Notes under the pieces: model-generated
Told to the model about the DNA's origin: nothing
The model's input: the letters and a program-made list of their open reading frames with translations, nothing else
Database searches by the model: none
DNA from: Thiobacillus sp. UBA2186
Lineage (GTDB): Bacteria; Pseudomonadota; Gammaproteobacteria; Burkholderiales; Thiobacillaceae
Length of the DNA stretch: 12,985 bases
Reading direction: 5' to 3'
Assembly: GCA_002327405.1 (NCBI GenBank)
Contig: DCVO01000102.1
Location: 8,754 to 21,738 of the forward strand
Position numbers and translations under genes: made by a program
In this document: one piece after another, positions 6,289 through 12,935 of the stretch
How the letters are laid out: every line of letters begins with the position of its first letter
Position numbering within the stretch: position 1 is the stretch's first letter

Positions 6289-8304
6289 CTAGGCCATGCC
6301 GAAACCCAACAGCCGACATGCCTGATAAACCAGCGCCGCGGCGCCCAACGCGATGACCAGCAGCAGTGTCACGCCGAACAGGGTCCAGCGCCAGCTGCCG
6401 GTCTCCTGATGCATTACCGCCACAGTGGCTGCGCAGGGGATGAACAGCATGGTTGCGGCAAGGAAGGAAAGGGCTGAGGCCGCTGGAACCGTCGCTGCCA
6501 AAGTCGCGGCAAGACCAGTGCCTGCCTCCGATCCGTAAAGAATGCCCAAGGCGGCGATGGCGTTTTCCTTGGCGACGAAGCTGGCCAGCAGCGCCACCAG
6601 CAGGCGCCAATCCAGACCGAGCCATTCCCCGAGCGGGGCGAGACTGTGGCCGAACCTGGCCAGATAGCTGTTTTCCAGGCCCGGCACGGGGAAATAACTC
6701 AGGGCCCAGAGCAGGATGGAGAAGGCCAGAATCAGGCTGCCCGCCTTGCGCAGGAAAGCCCGGGTGTTGTGCCACACAAAGCGGGTAATGGTGCGGCCGT
6801 TGGGCGCGTGATACAGCGGCATCTCCATGATGAAGAACATGCGCTCGCCGCGGAACAGGGTGCGGCTGAGCCCGATACCGGCAATGGCGAGCACGATGAG
6901 ATTGGCGGCCACGAAGCCGACGGCGACCAGCAAGGCTGTCTCACCGAAAAAGATCGGCGCCAGGAAGGCCAGCACCAGCAGGCGGGCGCTGCAGGGCACG
7001 AGTGGCGCGAGCAGGATGGTGAGCAGCCGGCCGCTCCTTGACTCGATCACCCGCGCGCCCATCACCGCCGGCACGTTGCAGCCGAAGCCGAGGCACAGCG
7101 GCAGGAAGCTCTTGCCGTGCAGGCCGAGGCGGTGCATGTAGCGGTCCATGACATAGGCGGCACGGGCGAGATAGCCGGTGTCCTCCAGCAGGGCCAGCGC
7201 GGCGAAGAAGATCACTAGGATGGGCACGAAGGTCACCACGATTCCCGCGCCGCCCAGCACCCCGTCGGCGAGCAGACCAGAGAGCCACGGCGGTGCGCCC
7301 GTGAGCGAACGGATGACCCGCTCACGCAGCGGTTCCACCACACCGGTATCGAGCCAGTCCTGGACCGGCCCGGCGATCTGGAAGGTGAGCGCGAAGACCA
7401 GGGCGAAGACGCCGAGCAGCAGGATCAGCCCCCACACGGGATGCAGGGCGTAGCGGTCGAGTCGGTCGGTGAGGCTGATCTGGCCGAGGCGAGGCCGCTT
7501 CACTGCCGCGCGCACCATGCGGCCGATCCATTCGTAGCGGCCGGCAGCGATGTCGAGGATGGCGTCCTCATGGGCTGCCAGCAGGGCCTCGATCTGTTTC
7601 CAGGAAGCCTCCGGCAGCCAGCGTTGTGCCAGTGCAATGGCTTCCTGGTCGCCTTCGAGCAGTTTCATTGCCACCCAGCCCGCCTGATAGGGGGAAGGAA
7701 CCTGATTTCCGAGTAGCGAGCCGACTTCGGCGAGCACCTCGCGGTGCGGCTCGGCGATCGCAGGACGCGCAGGTTTGTATTCTCCCGCTTGGCGAACCAT
7801 GCGCAATGCCTCGCTTGCCAGTTCGGCCACGCCCTGCGCCCTGCTCGCCACCATGGGTACAACGGGGATGCCAAGGGCGACAGAGAGAACCCGGGGCTCG
7901 ATCTCGATGCCCTGGGAACGGGCAACATCCATCATGTTGAGGCCCAGCACCACCGGCACCGGCAGCAGCAGCAATTCGGAAAGCAGATACAGATTGCGTT
8001 CCAGCGCTGCGGCGTCCACGATCATCACCACGACGTCCGGACGTTCTTTCAGGATAAAGTCGCGGGCGATGCGCTCTTCGGGCGAATTCGCCGTCAGGCT
8101 GTAGGTGCCGGGCAGGTCGACGATGGTCAATCGGACACCCTCGAACAGGGCTATGCCTTCTCGCCGCTCCACCGTCTTGCCAGGCCAGTTGCCGACATGC
8201 TGGCGCAAGCCGGTAAGCAGGTTGAAGACCGTGGACTTGCCGACATTGGGCTGGCCGGCAAGTCCGACGAGAATGGGCCTGGATTCGCCGGATTGCTGAT
8301 TCAT
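6289..8304 (-). CDS. feoB: Ferrous iron transporter FeoB
   Basis: FeoB imports Fe2+ across the inner membrane. The 671-residue product starts with a GTPase domain: G1 GQPNVGKS (17-24), switch residues with GNWPGKTVERREG, G3 DLPG (63-66) and G4 NMMD (123-126). A helical linker (about 170-285) follows, then the membrane part with the two gate regions. ETGYLARAAYVMDR, CLGFGCNVPAVMGARVI and LVPCSARLLVLAF are diagnostic, as is the end, FIPCAATVAVMHQETGSWRWTLF. It is about 100 residues shorter than the E. coli protein but complete, as in many FeoB. The ATG overlaps the feoA stop (ATGA, 8301-8304), so translation is coupled. No feoC follows. Its unusual feature is the company: it ends a transcript that begins with Fe-S scaffold genes. 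Confidence 0.96.
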   Translation of the reverse strand: MNQQSGESRPILVGLAGQPNVGKSTVFNLLTGLRQHVGNWPGKTVERREGIALFEGVRLTIVDLPGTYSLTANSPEERIARDFILKERPDVVVMIVDAAALERNLYLLSELLLLPVPVVLGLNMMDVARSQGIEIEPRVLSVALGIPVVPMVASRAQGVAELASEALRMVRQAGEYKPARPAIAEPHREVLAEVGSLLGNQVPSPYQAGWVAMKLLEGDQEAIALAQRWLPEASWKQIEALLAAHEDAILDIAAGRYEWIGRMVRAAVKRPRLGQISLTDRLDRYALHPVWGLILLLGVFALVFALTFQIAGPVQDWLDTGVVEPLRERVIRSLTGAPPWLSGLLADGVLGGAGIVVTFVPILVIFFAALALLEDTGYLARAAYVMDRYMHRLGLHGKSFLPLCLGFGCNVPAVMGARVIESRSGRLLTILLAPLVPCSARLLVLAFLAPIFFGETALLVAVGFVAANLIVLAIAGIGLSRTLFRGERMFFIMEMPLYHAPNGRTITRFVWHNTRAFLRKAGSLILAFSILLWALSYFPVPGLENSYLARFGHSLAPLGEWLGLDWRLLVALLASFVAKENAIAALGILYGSEAGTGLAATLAATVPAASALSFLAATMLFIPCAATVAVMHQETGSWRWTLFGVTLLLVIALGAAALVYQACRLLGFGMA

Positions 8305-8549
8305 GTCCCGGTTTTCTCCACCAGCACCTTGATCGCCTCGCCGCGTCCGAGTGCGACGCGGGTGTCGCGCACGTTCACCAGCATGGGGCCGTGGCCGGTG
8401 TTCTGCAGCACCAGAAGCCGGGCACCCTCGGTCAGGCCCATGGCGGCCAGGCGGCTCTTGAGTTCAGTCCCGCCACGCAAATTCCGCACCACGGCGGACG
8501 CGCCTTTGGGGAGTTGATCCAGGGATAGGGTCGTGGATGTGTTCTTCAT
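8301..8549 (-). CDS. feoA: FeoA, small SH3-like partner of FeoB
   Basis: FeoA is a cytoplasmic SH3-like protein needed for FeoB-dependent iron uptake. The 82-residue product has the family pattern: LSLDQLPKGASAVVRNL (8-24), the helix ELKSRLAAMGLTEGARLLVLQN (29-50), GPMLVNVRDTRVALGRGEA (54-72) and the last strand IKVLVE. I chose the ATG at 8547-8549 because it begins the domain and overlaps the stop of the upstream permease gene (ATGA, 8546-8549). The longer frame starting upstream is antisense-like filler. Coupled to feoB on the other side by another ATGA. Confidence 0.94.
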   Translation of the reverse strand: MKNTSTTLSLDQLPKGASAVVRNLRGGTELKSRLAAMGLTEGARLLVLQNTGHGPMLVNVRDTRVALGRGEAIKVLVEKTGT

Positions 8550-9064
8550 TCTGTTTCCGGTTGGCGCACCAGCCGTTCCATGAACAGACCGCTGACGATC
8601 GAAAAAACCGCGATGAGCAGAGACAGCACCAGCATGTAGCCAAGCCCGAAGTAATGCGCCAGCAAAGGCAGCAGCGGCAGCTTGATGGCGCGTGCGTAAA
8701 GCAGCACCGCGACCAGGGCGGTGCGCATGCCCTTTTTGCGCAGCTCGGCCAAGAGCGCAAACCAGGTGTAGACCGGCCCGGTCGAGATGACGCCCGCGGC
8801 CAGCGCGAGCAGCCAGCCGCGCAGGCCCGACTCCCGGCCCAGCCACGACAGTGTCCGCGCAGGCGTGAGAAAGCGCTCGACGAGAAACATCAGCGCGAAC
8901 ACCAGGACCAGCACCGGGGCCACCTCGCCGAGCATGGTGACGAAGGATGCCAGTGCCCGGCGCGCCAGTGCGGGATCGGCAAGGGCGGTGGCGCCGTGGG
9001 CGAGCAGCACGAGCGCCAGGAAAATCCAGCCGCCGAGCTTGCGCTTGTGTGGTTTGGCAGTCAT
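8546..9064 (-). CDS. Half-length COG0701 permease, C-terminal type
   Basis: A 172-residue membrane protein with about four hydrophobic helices (near 12-29, 44-63, 82-104 and 140-162). The motif LRGWLLALAAGVISTGPVYTWFALLAELRKKGMRTALVAVLLYARAIKLPLL (81-132) matches the second repeat of the COG0701/DUF318 permease family, which also includes ArsP-like exporters. Family members are normally one chain of 300 residues or more; here it is half of that. It overlaps the preceding half-permease by ATGA (9061-9064) and feoA by ATGA (8546-8549). The two halves most likely form one heteromeric transporter. Substrate unknown; position between an Fe-S scaffold and Feo suggests something in iron or sulfur handling, which is inference. 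Confidence 0.82.
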   Translation of the reverse strand: MTAKPHKRKLGGWIFLALVLLAHGATALADPALARRALASFVTMLGEVAPVLVLVFALMFLVERFLTPARTLSWLGRESGLRGWLLALAAGVISTGPVYTWFALLAELRKKGMRTALVAVLLYARAIKLPLLPLLAHYFGLGYMLVLSLLIAVFSIVSGLFMERLVRQPETE

Positions 9065-9516
9065 GACAGCAGCCGCAGCACGCCCGCCGTCAGATAGGCG
9101 ATGGCAATGGCGGAAACAAAGGCGAGGGCGTTGCGGATCAGCGCAAAACGCCTACCCAGGAGGAGGGTCTCGGCCGGCAACTGCACGACGCCCACCGTGA
9201 CCCACGCGACGATCAGCGCGGTCACCGCGATCAGGCTCACGCCGCCCGCCAGCAATTCACCGCCGAGGATGTAGCCGGCCAAGGGATGTCCCGCGGCCAC
9301 ACTGCCGACGCTTGCCCCCAGCAGCACGTCAAGGACGGCATGTTTGCCGAACAGGGTGCGGAGGCCCGTTCGGGGCAGCCAGGCGAAAATCAGGCTGGTC
9401 AGCAGCAGCATGCCGAACAGGACGGGCAGCATCTGCAGGAAGGCGCGCACACTGCGCGCCAGCGCCTCCCGGTTGGCGGTCTTGTGCGGCTCCATGGATG
9501 AAGCGGGTGAACTCAT
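9061..9516 (-). CDS. Half-length COG0701 permease, N-terminal type
   Basis: A 151-residue membrane protein with hydrophobic helices near 26-47, 60-76, 82-112 and 128-149. The stretch GHPLAGYILGGELLAGGVSLIAVTALIVAWVTVGVVQLPAETLLLGRRFALIRN (76-129) is the conserved block of COG0701/DUF318 permeases. The start is the ATG at 9514-9516, overlapping the stop of the SufB/D-like gene (ATGA, 9513-9516). The much longer frame upstream is antisense to that gene's neighbours and not real. It pairs with the next gene, whose repeat is complementary. It is not a truncated pseudogene: both halves are open, have intact ends and are coupled by an ATGA overlap. Confidence 0.82.
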   Translation of the reverse strand: MSSPASSMEPHKTANREALARSVRAFLQMLPVLFGMLLLTSLIFAWLPRTGLRTLFGKHAVLDVLLGASVGSVAAGHPLAGYILGGELLAGGVSLIAVTALIVAWVTVGVVQLPAETLLLGRRFALIRNALAFVSAIAIAYLTAGVLRLLS

Positions 9517-10442
9517 GCCAGCATCCCCCGCACGATCAGGTCCACCGCCTCCTCGGGGGCGAGTCCGCGCGCCATGAGAGTTTCCAGTTGCCTGCTGTCG
9601 ACGCTGCCGATGGCGGCTTCGTGCGTCACCTTGGCCTGGGGATGGCGCACGCGCACCTCCGGCACGGCGCTCACCTCGGCACGGTCGCGCACGATCTCCA
9701 TGCAGTCCACATGCCCGCGCGCACCGGCAGCGTTGCCCTCGACCATGCCGAGGACTTCGGCCCGCGCGTCGTCGCGCACCGCCACCCGGGTCTTGACCAG
9801 TCCGCGCGCGCCTTGCCCGTCGAGCTTCAGTTGCTCGCGTATGCGGATGGCATCGGACCCGAAGCCGTAGATCCGGCTGGTAAGCTCCGCTTCCGCGGCT
9901 TCGCCCACGTTGACCGAGTAGTCGATATCCAGTCTCCCCACCCGACCCCGGATCAGGCTGAAATCGGCGAGGTAGCGCGCGTCCTTTTCCAGGCTGGCCC
10001 GGGTATGGGGAATCACCTGAATATCGCCCGATGTCCCGTGGTAATGGGCCTCCTGGTGGCGAAGCACAGCGCCTTCCATGAGGACGACCTCCGCCTGCAT
10101 GGCATGGCGAGCCGCCAGCGGCGTGGCGAACAGGCAGTGCGCCCAGACCGTGGCGTCCGCGCGGGGCTCCAGAGTGAGGGCGAGATGCACGTTCTGCACC
10201 CCGAACTGCTGGTAGAGACCGAAGCACAGGTGGATGGGTTGAGCCACCCTGGTGCCGGCGGCGATTGTGATGCGTGCCTCGATGCCAGTGTCCGTGGCTT
10301 CGGCCTCGACCCGCACCCCGGCCAGGGACTGCGTGCTTGCCAGCCGGTGGCCATAGGCGACGACATGGGCGGCCTCGGGAATCGGTGGCGGCGTCCAGCC
10401 TGCTGTCGCGAACAGATCATAAAGAGGTTCGAAATCAGACAT
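9513..10442 (-). CDS. smsB: SufB/SufD-like Fe-S scaffold of the minimal (SMS) type
   Basis: A 309-residue SufB/SufD-family protein, shorter than SufB (about 495) or SufD (about 420) of E. coli, and the only one here. This fits the two-component SmsB-SmsC Suf-like minimal system known mainly from archaea and anaerobes. The beta-helix core runs from about 40 to 265. The C-terminal helical part, VTHEAAIGSVDSRQLETLMARGLAPEEAVDLIVRGML (272-308), is the SufC-binding end. It keeps the His-Glu pair (274-275) seen in SufB rather than the His-Gly of SufD. By eye, the position of SufB Cys405 (E. coli) is not cysteine; Cys247 lies a few residues earlier. The ATG at 10440-10442 overlaps the ATPase gene by 8 bases. 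The upstream extension of this frame is shadow sequence. Confidence 0.85.
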   Translation of the reverse strand: MSDFEPLYDLFATAGWTPPPIPEAAHVVAYGHRLASTQSLAGVRVEAEATDTGIEARITIAAGTRVAQPIHLCFGLYQQFGVQNVHLALTLEPRADATVWAHCLFATPLAARHAMQAEVVLMEGAVLRHQEAHYHGTSGDIQVIPHTRASLEKDARYLADFSLIRGRVGRLDIDYSVNVGEAAEAELTSRIYGFGSDAIRIREQLKLDGQGARGLVKTRVAVRDDARAEVLGMVEGNAAGARGHVDCMEIVRDRAEVSAVPEVRVRHPQAKVTHEAAIGSVDSRQLETLMARGLAPEEAVDLIVRGMLA

Positions 10443-11202
10443 GGCAGGTTCTTCCGTCGCAGCGTTTGCAGACGCGCTTGCGGTAGTGCTCCAGCACGCT
10501 CGCAGTTTCGCCCCGGCAAACGATGCGTCCGCCGCAAAGCTGCGAGGCGCGGTCGGCATGGGCTGCCACCTCCGCCTGGTGGGTGATGAGCAGCACCGTG
10601 CTGCCTGCCGCCCTGAGCGCTTCAATCACTGCCAGCAGCGCATCCAGCGAGAGCAGGTCGATTCCGGCCGTGGGTTCGTCCAGGATCGCCAGTTTCGGTT
10701 GCATGGCCAGCACCGCGGCCAGTTCCACGCGCTTGCGTTCCCCGCCGCTCAGGGTCTTGTCCACCGCGCGTGCTGCGTATTCGTCGGGGTCGAGGCCGAC
10801 GCGTTTGAGACAACTTTCGACATCCGTCTTTGGATTCGCCACGCGCAGGTAGTCGCGAATCGCCAGTCCCTCGAAACGCGCCGGCTCCTGCCACGCCAGG
10901 GTGATGCCGAGCCGGGCACGTTCGTGCATGGGCAGGCCGTCGATGCGCCGGCCGTCGAAGGTAATTTCACCGGCACCAGGCCGATAGTCTTCGCAGCCCA
11001 TGATGGCGTAAGCCAGGCTGGATTTGCCCGAGCCGTTTGCCCCGAGCAGGCCGTGAATTTCTCCGCTCAGCAACTCCAGGTCGAGGCCGTCAAGGATGCG
11101 CTTTCCTTCGAGCTCCAGGCGCAGGCCGGCTACGCCCAAGAGGACAGGCTTGCCGGTATCCGGGTGGCCTGGCCTGTGAAACAGATTCGGCCAGGCTGTC
11201 AT
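10435..11202 (-). CDS. smsC: SufC-like ATPase with C-terminal cysteine motif (SMS type)
   Basis: A 255-residue cytoplasmic ABC ATPase of the SufC type, which drives the scaffold during Fe-S cluster assembly rather than membrane transport. Visible are Walker A GANGSGKSS (54-62), a SufC-like Q-loop region LAWQEPARFEGLAIRDYLR (102-120), signature LSGGERKR (151-158), Walker B LAILDEPTAGID (171-182) and the switch His208. Beyond the usual SufC end there is a tail, RVCKRCDGRTCHV, with cysteines 245, 248 and 253 (CxxCx4C), able to hold iron or a cluster. The start overlaps the stop of the 69-aa gene (ATGA, 11199-11202), and its stop overlaps the scaffold gene by 8 bases. No SufS, SufU, SufE or IscS-like sulfur donor is nearby, as usual for the minimal system. 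Confidence 0.88.
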   Translation of the reverse strand: MTAWPNLFHRPGHPDTGKPVLLGVAGLRLELEGKRILDGLDLELLSGEIHGLLGANGSGKSSLAYAIMGCEDYRPGAGEITFDGRRIDGLPMHERARLGITLAWQEPARFEGLAIRDYLRVANPKTDVESCLKRVGLDPDEYAARAVDKTLSGGERKRVELAAVLAMQPKLAILDEPTAGIDLLSLDALLAVIEALRAAGSTVLLITHQAEVAAHADRASQLCGGRIVCRGETASVLEHYRKRVCKRCDGRTCHV

Positions 11203-11408
11203 GTGCGCCCAGTCCGCCCGATTTCTTCCAGGCGGCGGCGCTGTTCGATGATTTCCGCATCCAGATGAAACAACACGTTGGCCAGTGCCTCGCGCCCGGA
11301 AACATCCCGCTCTTCCATGAGCCAGGGCTCGAACTCGGCCTTGAGGTCCTCGAAGGCTTCGAGCCGCGCCCGAAGACGCAAGCTTTCGTTCATGGGTTTG
11401 TCTTTCAT
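11199..11408 (-). CDS. Small helical protein of unknown function, 69 aa
   Basis: I do not recognise a family. The product is 69 residues, charged and almost wholly helical: SLRLRARLEAFEDLKAEFEPWLMEERDV (9-36) and GREALANVLFHLDAEIIEQRRRLEEIG (38-64), with heptad-like spacing of leucines, so a helical hairpin or short coiled coil. No cysteine, no signal peptide. I chose the ATG at 11406-11408 (MKDKPMNES), with GGTGA about 10 bases before it. The ATG at 11393 is an alternative, and the longer frame would run back into the GYD gene. Its stop overlaps the ATPase start (ATGA), which is the best evidence that it is real and works with the Fe-S pair. It begins 32 bases after the GYD gene. Confidence 0.72.
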   Translation of the reverse strand: MKDKPMNESLRLRARLEAFEDLKAEFEPWLMEERDVSGREALANVLFHLDAEIIEQRRRLEEIGRTGRT

Positions 11409-11440
11409 TTCCAGATTCACCCTGTCATTTGCAACGGTTG

Positions 11441-11746
11441 TTACTGTGCGGGCAGGCTGCGCAGGATTTCCTTGTAGCGCGCCCATTCGGTGGCGGGCCA
11501 GATTTCGGAATGGGATCGTCCATAGATGCGGATCAGGGCCGATACCTTGGCCGCCGTTTCATTGTCCGGCGCCGTGAAGATATCCAGGTAATCGTAGGGG
11601 CCGAGCACGGCATAGCTGTGCAGCCAGGCCACCTGCGGGCAGGCCGTGCGGATGCGTTCCACGGCCTGGTGTTCGAGATCCTCCAAAGCCTTGGGGGTGC
11701 GCAGCAATTCTGGGGAAAGGCGGGTGAGCATGGAAAAAACGGGCAT
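11441..11746 (-). CDS. GYD-domain protein
   Basis: A 101-residue cytoplasmic protein of the GYD family, a small ferredoxin-like alpha-beta fold of unknown function. It starts MPVFSMLTRLSPELLRTPKALEDLE and has the family core WLHSYAVLGPYDYLDIFTAPDNETAAKVSALIRIYG (41-76) with GPYD at 49-52, then EIWPATEWARYKEI. The ATG at 11744-11746 stands 5 bases after AAGGAGA (11752-11758), a far better start than the frame's earlier ATG. It is the first gene of the minus-strand Fe-S/iron operon and begins 128 bases from the divergent AIR-synthase-like gene. Its presence at the head of the operon hints at a sensor or accessory role, but nothing in the sequence shows a ligand. Confidence 0.85.
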   Translation of the reverse strand: MPVFSMLTRLSPELLRTPKALEDLEHQAVERIRTACPQVAWLHSYAVLGPYDYLDIFTAPDNETAAKVSALIRIYGRSHSEIWPATEWARYKEILRSLPAQ

Positions 11747-11751
11747 GGCAG

Positions 11752-11758
11752 TCTCCTT
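11752..11758 (-). promoter_or_regulatory. Ribosome binding site of the GYD gene
   Basis: AAGGAGA on the minus strand, 5 bases before the ATG at 11744-11746. It fixes the start of the first gene of the operon and rejects the longer frame beginning at 11770. Confidence 0.8.
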
Positions 11759-11783
11759 GATCAAGAACATCGCAGGATGAATC

Positions 11784-11796
11784 TATATTCAATATA
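11784..11796. promoter_or_regulatory. Perfect AT-rich palindrome, possible operator
   Basis: TATATTCAATATA is a perfect 13-base palindrome around a central C. It lies 38 bases upstream of the GYD start and 78 bases upstream of the AIR-synthase-like start in otherwise GC-rich DNA. The half-site ATATTC resembles those of ArsR-type repressors. It also overlaps possible -10 elements of the minus-strand operon (TATATT or TATAGA), where a bound repressor would block transcription. No good -35 boxes could be placed. The regulator is not encoded in this window. Confidence 0.4.
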
Positions 11797-11842
11797 TGAT
11801 GCTTTTCGGGTGGTATCGTGATCGGGAGCATTTAATGTACAA

Positions 11843-11860
11843 GCCTCGCAACCGCGAGGC
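11843..11860 (+). promoter_or_regulatory. Leader hairpin just upstream of the AIR-synthase-like gene
   Basis: GCCTCGC, loop AACC, GCGAGGC is a perfect 7-base stem ending directly before AGGGAG (11861-11866), the likely ribosome binding site of the gene starting at 11875. No T-run follows, so it is not a terminator. It could stabilise the message, mask the ribosome binding site or serve as a protein site. Confidence 0.45.
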
Positions 11861-11874
11861 AGGGAGTTGGGCTG

Positions 11875-12882
11875 ATGTCGAAGTTTTCTCTTGATGTACT
11901 CAACCGGCATGTTTTCGCCTACACCGGCACCCGCGATCCGGACGTGATCCTGGGTGCTGTTTTCGGCGAAGATGCGGCGCTCACCCGGGTCGGGGGCGAC
12001 ATCCTGGCCTCGCATCTCGACCCCATCGTCGGCGCAGTGGAGGAGATCGGATGGCTGGCCGTGCACGTGACCTGCAACGACATCGCCGCGACCGGCATAC
12101 CGCCGCGCTGGATCCTGCCTCTGGTCCTGGTGCCGCGTCCCGAGGACGAGGCCCTGTTGGGGGAAATCATGGGCGACGCCCGCCGCGCGGCCGACGAACT
12201 GGGGGTGTCCATCATCGGCGGCCACACCGGCTATTCCGCCGGGCTGTCCCGGCCCCTCGTCGCGGTGACCGCGCTCGGCGTGGCGGCGGGACGCAAACCG
12301 GTGCGCACCGAAGGGGCGAAGGTCGGCGATACGGTGGTCGTCACCAAGGCCATCGCGCTGGAGGGCACGGCCATCCTCGCCCACGATTTTGCCGATGTTG
12401 CGCGCCAACTGGGGCTGGAGGATGACGCATTGGAAGAGGCGCGCGCATTGATGGACAAGATCAGCTGCGTGCGCGAGGCCCTCGCGCTGGCGGACAGCGG
12501 GGCCACGTCCATGCACGACGTGACCCGAGGCGGTGTCCTGGAAACCCTGCTGGAAATGGCGCAGCTCTCCGGGGTCATGATAGAGGTGGACGCGGACTTG
12601 CTGCCGCTGCCGCCGGTCATTGAACGTTTTGCAAAGGCCTTCGAGTTCGATCCCCTGCGCATGATCTCCTCCGGCACCCTCGCGGCCACGATCCCGCCCG
12701 ATGCCGAGGCCGAAGTGCAATCCAGGCTGGACAAGCTCGGCGTGCCTGTCGCCTTTGTGGGTACCGTGCGCGAAGGCGGCGGCGTGCGGGTCAAGTCGGC
12801 AGCCGGGGAGACGCACTACACCGAGTCCCGTTGCGAAGAGGACGAGCTCGCCCGCCTGTGGCTGCGCTATCCAAGGGACTAG
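11875..12882 (+). CDS. AIR synthase-related (HypE/PurM-like) protein
   Basis: A 335-residue protein of the PurM/HypE/SelD/ThiL ATP-binding superfamily. Motifs are FGEDAAL (30-36), the segment SHLDPIVGAVEEIGWLAVHVTCNDIAATGIPPRW (46-79), the glycine-rich IIGGHTGYSAG (113-123), ALEGTAILA and MHDVTRGGVLETLLEMA, closest in style to HypE. True HypE ends in a conserved Pro-Arg-Ile-Cys whose cysteine is carbamoylated; this protein ends LARLWLRYPRD without cysteine, so it is unlikely to be the hydrogenase cyanide-ligand enzyme. No hydrogenase genes are near. The ATG at 11875 follows AGGGAG by 8 bases. It is divergent from the Fe-S/Feo operon and shares its 128-base regulatory gap. Its reaction is unknown; ATP-dependent activation of a small molecule is the family expectation. 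Confidence 0.85.
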   Translation: MSKFSLDVLNRHVFAYTGTRDPDVILGAVFGEDAALTRVGGDILASHLDPIVGAVEEIGWLAVHVTCNDIAATGIPPRWILPLVLVPRPEDEALLGEIMGDARRAADELGVSIIGGHTGYSAGLSRPLVAVTALGVAAGRKPVRTEGAKVGDTVVVTKAIALEGTAILAHDFADVARQLGLEDDALEEARALMDKISCVREALALADSGATSMHDVTRGGVLETLLEMAQLSGVMIEVDADLLPLPPVIERFAKAFEFDPLRMISSGTLAATIPPDAEAEVQSRLDKLGVPVAFVGTVREGGGVRVKSAAGETHYTESRCEEDELARLWLRYPRD

Positions 12883-12904
12883 CAGCCTGTCGGACTTGAG
12901 GCTG
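12883..12904 (+). repeat. Inverted repeat at the edge of the right-end element
   Basis: CAGCCT (12883-12888) and AGGCTG (12899-12904) flank ten bases immediately after the stop of the AIR-synthase-like gene. The segment starting AGCAGCCTGTCGGACTTGAG looks like the sort of sequence found at ends of repeated or insertion elements in betaproteobacteria. No T-run follows, so it is a poor terminator. Confidence 0.35.
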
Positions 12905-12935
12905 ATCTACTGCGCCGGTGGGAAGATCGGTCCAT

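Noticed and set aside
8546..9516. A frameshifted single permease gene (pseudogene)
   Set aside because: Each half has its own start and stop with the same ATGA coupling seen along the operon, and no coding sequence is lost between them.
9312..10586. 424-codon plus-strand open frame opposite the SufB/D-like gene
   Set aside because: Shadow of the scaffold and permease genes; its composition is arginine/histidine-rich and it has no motifs.
9513..11202. Classical SufBCD operon
   Set aside because: Only one scaffold-type subunit of 309 residues is present, and there is no sufS, sufE, sufU or sufA nearby; the minimal SmsCB type fits better.
11761..12816. 351-codon minus-strand open frame opposite the HypE-like gene
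   Set aside because: Antisense to a gene with conserved PurM/HypE motifs; no coding character.
11875..12882. Naming the gene hypE or selD
   Set aside because: The C-terminal HypE cysteine is missing and the SelD N-terminal Cys/Sec motif is absent.
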